DNA of 62,500 nucleotides, from the NCBI RefSeq assembly GCF_030272615.1, contig NW_026728911.1:72501-135000 (forward strand), written 5' to 3'. Below are positions 57,401 through 62,500 of this stretch, piece by piece. Every line of letters starts with the position of its first letter. Position 1 is the stretch's first letter. This DNA comes from Cryptomeria japonica. Taxonomy: Eukaryota > Streptophyta > Pinopsida > Cupressales > Cupressaceae. The notes under the pieces were generated by a model. It was not told the DNA's origin. It worked only from the letters and a program-made list of their open reading frames with translations, and did not search any database. A program made the position numbers and the translations under genes.

Positions 57401-59242
57401 AACGGAACGCGGGTGCCATCTTGAGCCCTTCCTGATGCGCAGCCCAGGCAAGTTGTGCGCACCAAGGTGCCCACCCTGGCGGAGGTGCGCGCCCGGGGCA
57501 AACCGGGCTCCGACTTCGTGCACTGCATGGTGCCCACCAAGGCGCGCAACCCAGCCAAGGTGCCCACCGCAGCGAAGGTGCACGCGAGGTGCGCACCCGA
57601 GGTGCACACCCGGGGCAAACCGGGCTCCGACTTCGTGCACGCCGCACCTTGGAGCACACTTCAGAGCGCTCCTTGGTACGCACCAGGGCGCGCAACCCAG
57701 CCAAGGTGCTCACCCCGGCGAAGGTGCACGCGAGGTGCGCACCCGGGGCAAACCGGGCTCGGACTTCGTGCACGCCGCACCTTGGAGCACACATCGGAGC
57801 GCTCCCGGGTTCGCACCAGCATTGCGCACCTTTGATGCGCTGCCTTCACTAATTTCCAGAAAAGGCAAAAAAAAGAAAAAAATGAGATTTTAAAATTTCC
57901 GTTTTGAAAGATAGTGAAAAAAACGGAACGCGGGTGCCATCTTGAGCCCGCCCTGGTGTGCAGCCCAGGCAAGTTGTGCGCACCAAGGCACCCACCCTGG
58001 CCAAGGTGGGTCACGGGGTGGGTCCTAGGGTGGGTAACGGGGTGGGTACTAAGGTGCGTGCCAAGGTGGGTCATAGGGTGGGTGCCAAGGTGGGCACCAG
58101 GGTGGGTGTGCACCAACCCTAGCCAGGGTAGGTCACGGGGTGGTTGTCGGGGTGGGCGTCAAGGAGCCAAGGTGGGTGGCAAGTAGCCAAGTTGCGTGCC
58201 AAGGTGGGTGTCGGGGTGGGTGCCAAGGATCCAAGGTGGGTGCCAAGGAACCAAGGTGGGTGTCTGGGTGGGTGCCGAGGTGGGAGCCAGGGTGGGTCCC
58301 AAGGTGAGTGCAAAGGTGGGTGCCAGGGTCAAGGTGAGTGCCAATGTGGGTTCCAAGGTGCCAGGGTCAGGGTGAGTGCCAATGTGGGTTCAAAGGTGCT
58401 AAGTTGGGTGCGAGGTTGGGTGCGAGGGTGGGTGGGTGCCAAGGTGTGCTAGGTGGAAGCCCGGGTGGGTCGGCATCCCATGGGTGTCGAGTTGGGTGCC
58501 TGATGGGTGCTTCTTGTCAAGTTTTAGTCGTCGGGACTCATTTCGAGCCTTAGAGGTCGTTTCTTGTCCGGTTGCCCTGTCTTCGACCTGGGAACCCAAT
58601 TTTGGTCCTCGGGTCCCATTTTTTTTTGTCTCGCATCCCACTTTTGGCCTGTGGCCTTTTCGGGGTCGATTCTCGTTTTGGGCATCAGAGCATGTTTCTT
58701 CTCCTAAAACCCAATATTTGTTTATTAAGTCTCGGAACACATTTTTGTTCTCGTGGACCCATCATGGGTCTTGGAACGCATTTGTGGTCCTTGGGTCCCA
58801 TTTTGCATCCCGAAACTTGTGTTTTGGTGCTTGATCCCTATTTTGGGTGCCCACCTTGCACCAAGTGCGCACCCGGGGCAAACCGAGCGCCTTGGTGCAC
58901 CGGGGCAAGATCGAGCGTGCACCCGAGGCGCCCCGAACATGCACCAAGGTGCACTCGGCCCACATGTGAGCGCAGGTCGTTGCGCCCGAGGTGGTGTGTG
59001 GGCACCGCGTTGCAGACGGGACACTGCACGCACACGACGCCCCCTCCAGGTGCACGCACGTAGGCCGGGCCGGGTGCACACCCGACGCCCTAGCAAGGTG
59101 CGCGCACCCGGGCAGGGCTCACACTTGGCGAACGGGGCGCACTTCGCGAGGGAGGGTGTGCACCTCGACGGGGGTGGGTGGCCGGGGTGGATTCGCACGT
59201 GGGTCGCGGTTTGCTAAGTACACACTGCGACAAGCTCATAAC

Positions 59243-59361
59243 GGGTGCGATCATACCAGCGTTAGTGCACCGGATCCCATCAGAACTCCGCAGTTAAGCG
59301 CGCTTGGGCCGGAGTAGTACTGGGATGGGTGACCTCCCGGGAAGTCCCGGTGTTGCACCCT
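59243..59361 (+). rRNA. 5S ribosomal RNA, copy 7
   Basis: Identical by eye to copy 1. It starts 7,924 bp after copy 6 because of the inserted G in unit 6. The 347-bp deletion of unit 7 is about 1.4 kb downstream and does not touch the gene. Confidence 0.97.
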
Positions 59362-59366
59362 TTTTT
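59361..59366 (+). terminator. Pol III T6 terminator of 5S copy 7
   Basis: T6 directly after the 5S body. Confidence 0.9.
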
Positions 59367-62300
59367 AGTTTTTCGCCGGGCGTCGCAATGCTATTTGAAT
59401 AAACCTTTTGCCCGTTTGCGTTCTCGTCGGGGCCGGGCCGGGCCGGGGTGCGCTGCCCGCACTACCGCGCGCGCGGGGGCGACACCGAGCGCGCACCCGA
59501 GGCGCCCCGAGCACACAGGCCACGGTGCAACCCGGGCGTTGTGCGCGCACCCCGGTGCGCCCGAGGTGCTGCGCGCGCACCCAGGTGAAATCGGTGTGCA
59601 CCTCGGCCAGTGCGCGCTCGGTCGAGTCGCGCACGTTGGCCAAGGTGCACGGTGATGTTTCTTACTCTAAGGTTCCGCACCAGACGCCCGGGACAGGTGA
59701 GCGAAGCTGGGCGGGGCCGGGTGCGCGGCCGGGGCAGGTGCACGCAGCTGGAGAGAGCTTTGGAGCACACTTCGGAGCGCACCAATGATGCGCTCCATTC
59801 AAAAGTTTCCTGAAAAGGCAAAAAAAGTTGAGATTATAGAATTTCCCACTTGAGAGATTGTAAAAAAAAAAAATTTAAAATGAAGGAAACGCGGGTGCCA
59901 AGGTGTGCGCAGCCCAGCCAAGGTGTGCGCACCAAGGCGCCCACCCTGGCGAAGGTGCACGCAAGGTGCGCACCCGAGGCAAACCGGACAATTAACCCAA
60001 CTTTCGACTTCGCGCGCACCTTGGAGCGCACTTCGGAGCGCTCCTTGGTGCGCACCAATCTTGGGCACCTCGGAGTGCACCATGGCGCCCACCAAGGTGC
60101 GCACCCGGGGCAAACCGAGCTCCGACTTCGTGCGCACCTTGGAGCGCACGAAAGGTGCGCACCATGGCGCCCACCAAGGTGCGCAGCCCAGCCAAGGCGT
60201 GCGCATCAAGGTGCGCACCCTGGCGAAGGTGCGCACCCGGGGCAAACCGAGCTCCGACTTCGTGCGCACCTTGGAGCGCACAAAAGGTGCGCAACCCAGC
60301 CAAGGTGTGCGCACCCCGGTCAAACCGAGCTCCGAATCGTGCGCACCAGAGGTGCACGCCATCGTGCGCACCTTGGAGCACACTTCGGAGCCCTCCTTGG
60401 TGCGCGCCGATGTTGCGCACCTCGGAGCGCACCCGGGGAAAACAATGCAATTAACCCGACTTTCGACTTCGTGGGCACCTCGGAGCGCTCTCGGGTTCGC
60501 ACCTCGGAGCACACCGAGGTGCGCACCTTTGATGCGCTGCCTTCACCAATTTCCAGAAAAGGCAAGAAAACATTGAGAAGGTGTGCGCACCGAGGTGCCC
60601 ACCCTGGCGAAGGTGCACGCGAGGTGCGCACCCGGGGCAAACCGGGCTCCGACTTCGTGCACGCCGCACCTTGGAGCACACTTCGGAGCGCTCCTTGGTG
60701 CGCACCAGGGCGCGCAACCCCGCCGAAGGTGCACGCGAGGTGCGCACCCGGGGCAAACCGGGCTCCGACTTCGTGCACGCCATGGTGCGCACCGCGGCGA
60801 AGGTGCGCACCCGGGGCAAACCGGGCTCCGACTTCGTGCACGCCGCACCTTGGAGCACACTTCGGAGCGCTCCTTGGTGCGCACCAGGGCGCGCAACCCA
60901 GCCGAGGTGCCCACCCCGGCGAAGGTGCACGCGAGGTGCGTACCCGGGGCAAACCGGGCTCCGACTTCGTGCACGCCGCACCTTGGAGCACACTTCGGAG
61001 CGCTCCTTGGTGCGCACCATGGTGCCCACCAGGCCGCGCAACCCAGCCAAGGTGTGCGCACCAAGGTGCACGCGAGGTGCGCACCCGGGGCAAACCGGGG
61101 TCCGACTTCGTGCACGCCGCACCTTGGAGCACACATCGGGGCGCTCCCGGGTTCGCACCGGCGTTGCGCACCGTGGTGGACACCTCGGAGCACACCAAGG
61201 TGGGCAGCGAGGTGCGCACCTTTGATGCGATGCCTTCACTAATTTCCATAAAAGGCAAAAAAAAAACAAGATTTTAAAATTTCCGTTTTGAAAGATAGTG
61301 AGAAAAAGGGAATGCTGGTGCCATCTTGAGCCCGCCCTGGTGCGCAGCCCAGCCAAGGTGTGCGCACCAAGGTGCCCACCCTGGCGAAGGTGCGCGCCCG
61401 GGCAATTAACCCAACTTCCAACTTCGCGCGCGCCAGGGTGGGAGCGCACCCAACAACCGGGCCTGGGAAGAGCCAATGCGAGAAACCCCACCAAACGCTC
61501 TGACAAAAAAAGAGGGGGCGCTCCAGTAACCCCGCTTCGGAGCGCACCCTGGGCAAACCCAGCCAAGGTGCCCACCCCGGCCAAGGTGCAGGCGAGGTGC
61601 GCACCCGGGGCAAACCGGGCTCCGACAACGTGCACGCCGCACCTTGGAGCACACTTCGTAGCGCTCCCGGGTGCGCACCTCAGAGCACACCAAGGTGGGC
61701 AGCGAGGTGCGCACCTTTGATGCGCTGCCTTCACTAATTTCCAGAAAAGGCAAAAAAAAAAGGAGATTTTAAAATTTCCGTTTTGAAAGATAGTGAAAAA
61801 AACGGAACGCGCGTGCCATCTTGAGCCCGCCCTGGTGCGCAGCCCAGGTAAGGTGCCCACCCTGGCAAAGGTGCGCACCCGGGCAATTAACCCTACTTCC
61901 GACTTCGTGCGCGCCAGGGTGGCAACCGGGCCTCGGAAGAGCCAATGCGAGAAACCCCACCAAACGCTCCGACAAAAAAAGAGGCGGCGCTCCAATAACC
62001 CCGCTTCGGAGCGCAGCCGGGGCAAACCCAGCCAAGGTGCCCACCCCGACGAAGGTGCACGCGAGGTGCGCACCCGGGGCAAACCGGGCTCCGACAACGT
62101 GCACGCAGCACCTTGGAGCACACTTCGAAGCACTCCCGGGTGCCCACCGGCGTTGCGCACCGTGGTGGGCAGCGAGGTGCGCACCTTTGATGCGCTGCCT
62201 TCACTAATTTCCAGAAAAAGGCAAAAAAAAATGAGATTTTAAAATTTCCGTTTTGAAAGATAGTGAAAAAAAAGGAACGCGGGTGCCATCTTGAGCCCGC

Positions 62301-62500
62301 CCTGGTGCGCAGCCCAGGCAAGGCATGCGCACCAAGGTGCCCACCCGAGGTGCACACCCGGGGCAAACCGGGCTCCGACTTCGTGCAGGCCGCACCTTGG
62401 AGCACACTTCGGAGCGCTCCTTGGTGCGCACCATGGTGCCCACCAGGGCGCGCAACCCAGCCAAGGTCTGCACACCAAGGTGCCCACCCCGGCGAAGGTG

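Larger units (their letters stand above)
50064..57987 (+). repeat. 5S super-repeat unit 6 (7,924 bp)
   Basis: The 5S gene is at 51319. The extra base is one more G in the run at 51551-51556 (six instead of five), directly after a (CG)n tract downstream of the 5S gene. Confidence 0.95.
57988..62500 (+). repeat. 5S super-repeat unit 7 (partial, with a 347-bp deletion)
   Basis: The 5S gene is at 59243. The unit is cut by the end of the window. At about 60720, 347 bp present in all other units are missing. In the intact units the lost segment lies between two copies of ACCAGGGCGCGCAACCC. Private changes are A at 61180 and 61268 and C at 62476. Confidence 0.93.

Noticed and set aside
10449-62500. 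Array as an assembly artefact that duplicates one unit
   Set aside because: Most units carry private substitutions, and there is a shared two-base variant in units 4 and 5, a one-base insertion in unit 6 and a 347-bp deletion in unit 7. A simple copied contig would not show these.

Overview
The window is nuclear ribosomal-DNA spacer chromatin from a land plant. No protein-coding gene is supported. The decisive feature is a plant-type 5S rRNA gene, intact and repeated seven times on the + strand, at 11704, 19627, 27550, 35473, 43396, 51319 and 59243. Its 118-nt body starts GGGTGCGATC and ends TTGCACCC, with a T6 run directly behind it. The variant resembles what I recall of gymnosperm 5S genes. 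I infer a gymnosperm, or another plant with 5S linked to 35S rDNA, but I cannot name a species.

Layout, left to right. 1-546: degenerate relatives of the 188-bp repeat. 547-4500: tandem array of about 21 copies of a 188-bp repeat. 4501-9060: a spacer-promoter block holding 13 copies of a conserved 30-nt box. On the minus strand the box reads CTTATATAGGGGAGG, matching the plant RNA polymerase I start-site consensus TATA(R)TAGGGG. The copies sit in nested tandem repeats with periods of about 441-490, 311 and 157 bp. A 52-bp array (7384-7995) lies inside this block. 9061-10448: G-rich degenerate short repeats of the GGTGGGTGCCAA type with G-quadruplex potential. 10449-62500: six complete units and one partial unit of a 7,923-bp super-repeat, each with one 5S gene.

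Inside each super-repeat unit: about 520 bp of G-rich array, about 340 bp of T-rich short repeats, about 390 bp of GC-rich spacer, the 5S gene, about 430 bp of GC-rich spacer, then about 6.1 kb of alternating GC-rich modules full of GTGCGCAC palindromes and AT-rich modules of about 85 bp. Part of this 6.1 kb is itself a 2,352-bp duplication.

Interpretation (inference): this is the interior of a very long 35S intergenic spacer, or a derivative of one. Pol I-type promoters point left, so 18S would lie left of base 1 on the minus strand. The 5S genes point right. What is unusual is a multi-copy 5S array with a roughly 7.9-kb spacing, far longer than usual 5S repeats, abutting Pol I-type spacer promoters. 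The array is almost perfectly homogenised. The few private differences I found by eye are mostly C-to-T or G-to-A changes at CpG or CHG sites, as expected of methylated plant repeats. The many long open frames on both strands are artefacts of GC-rich tandem repetition.
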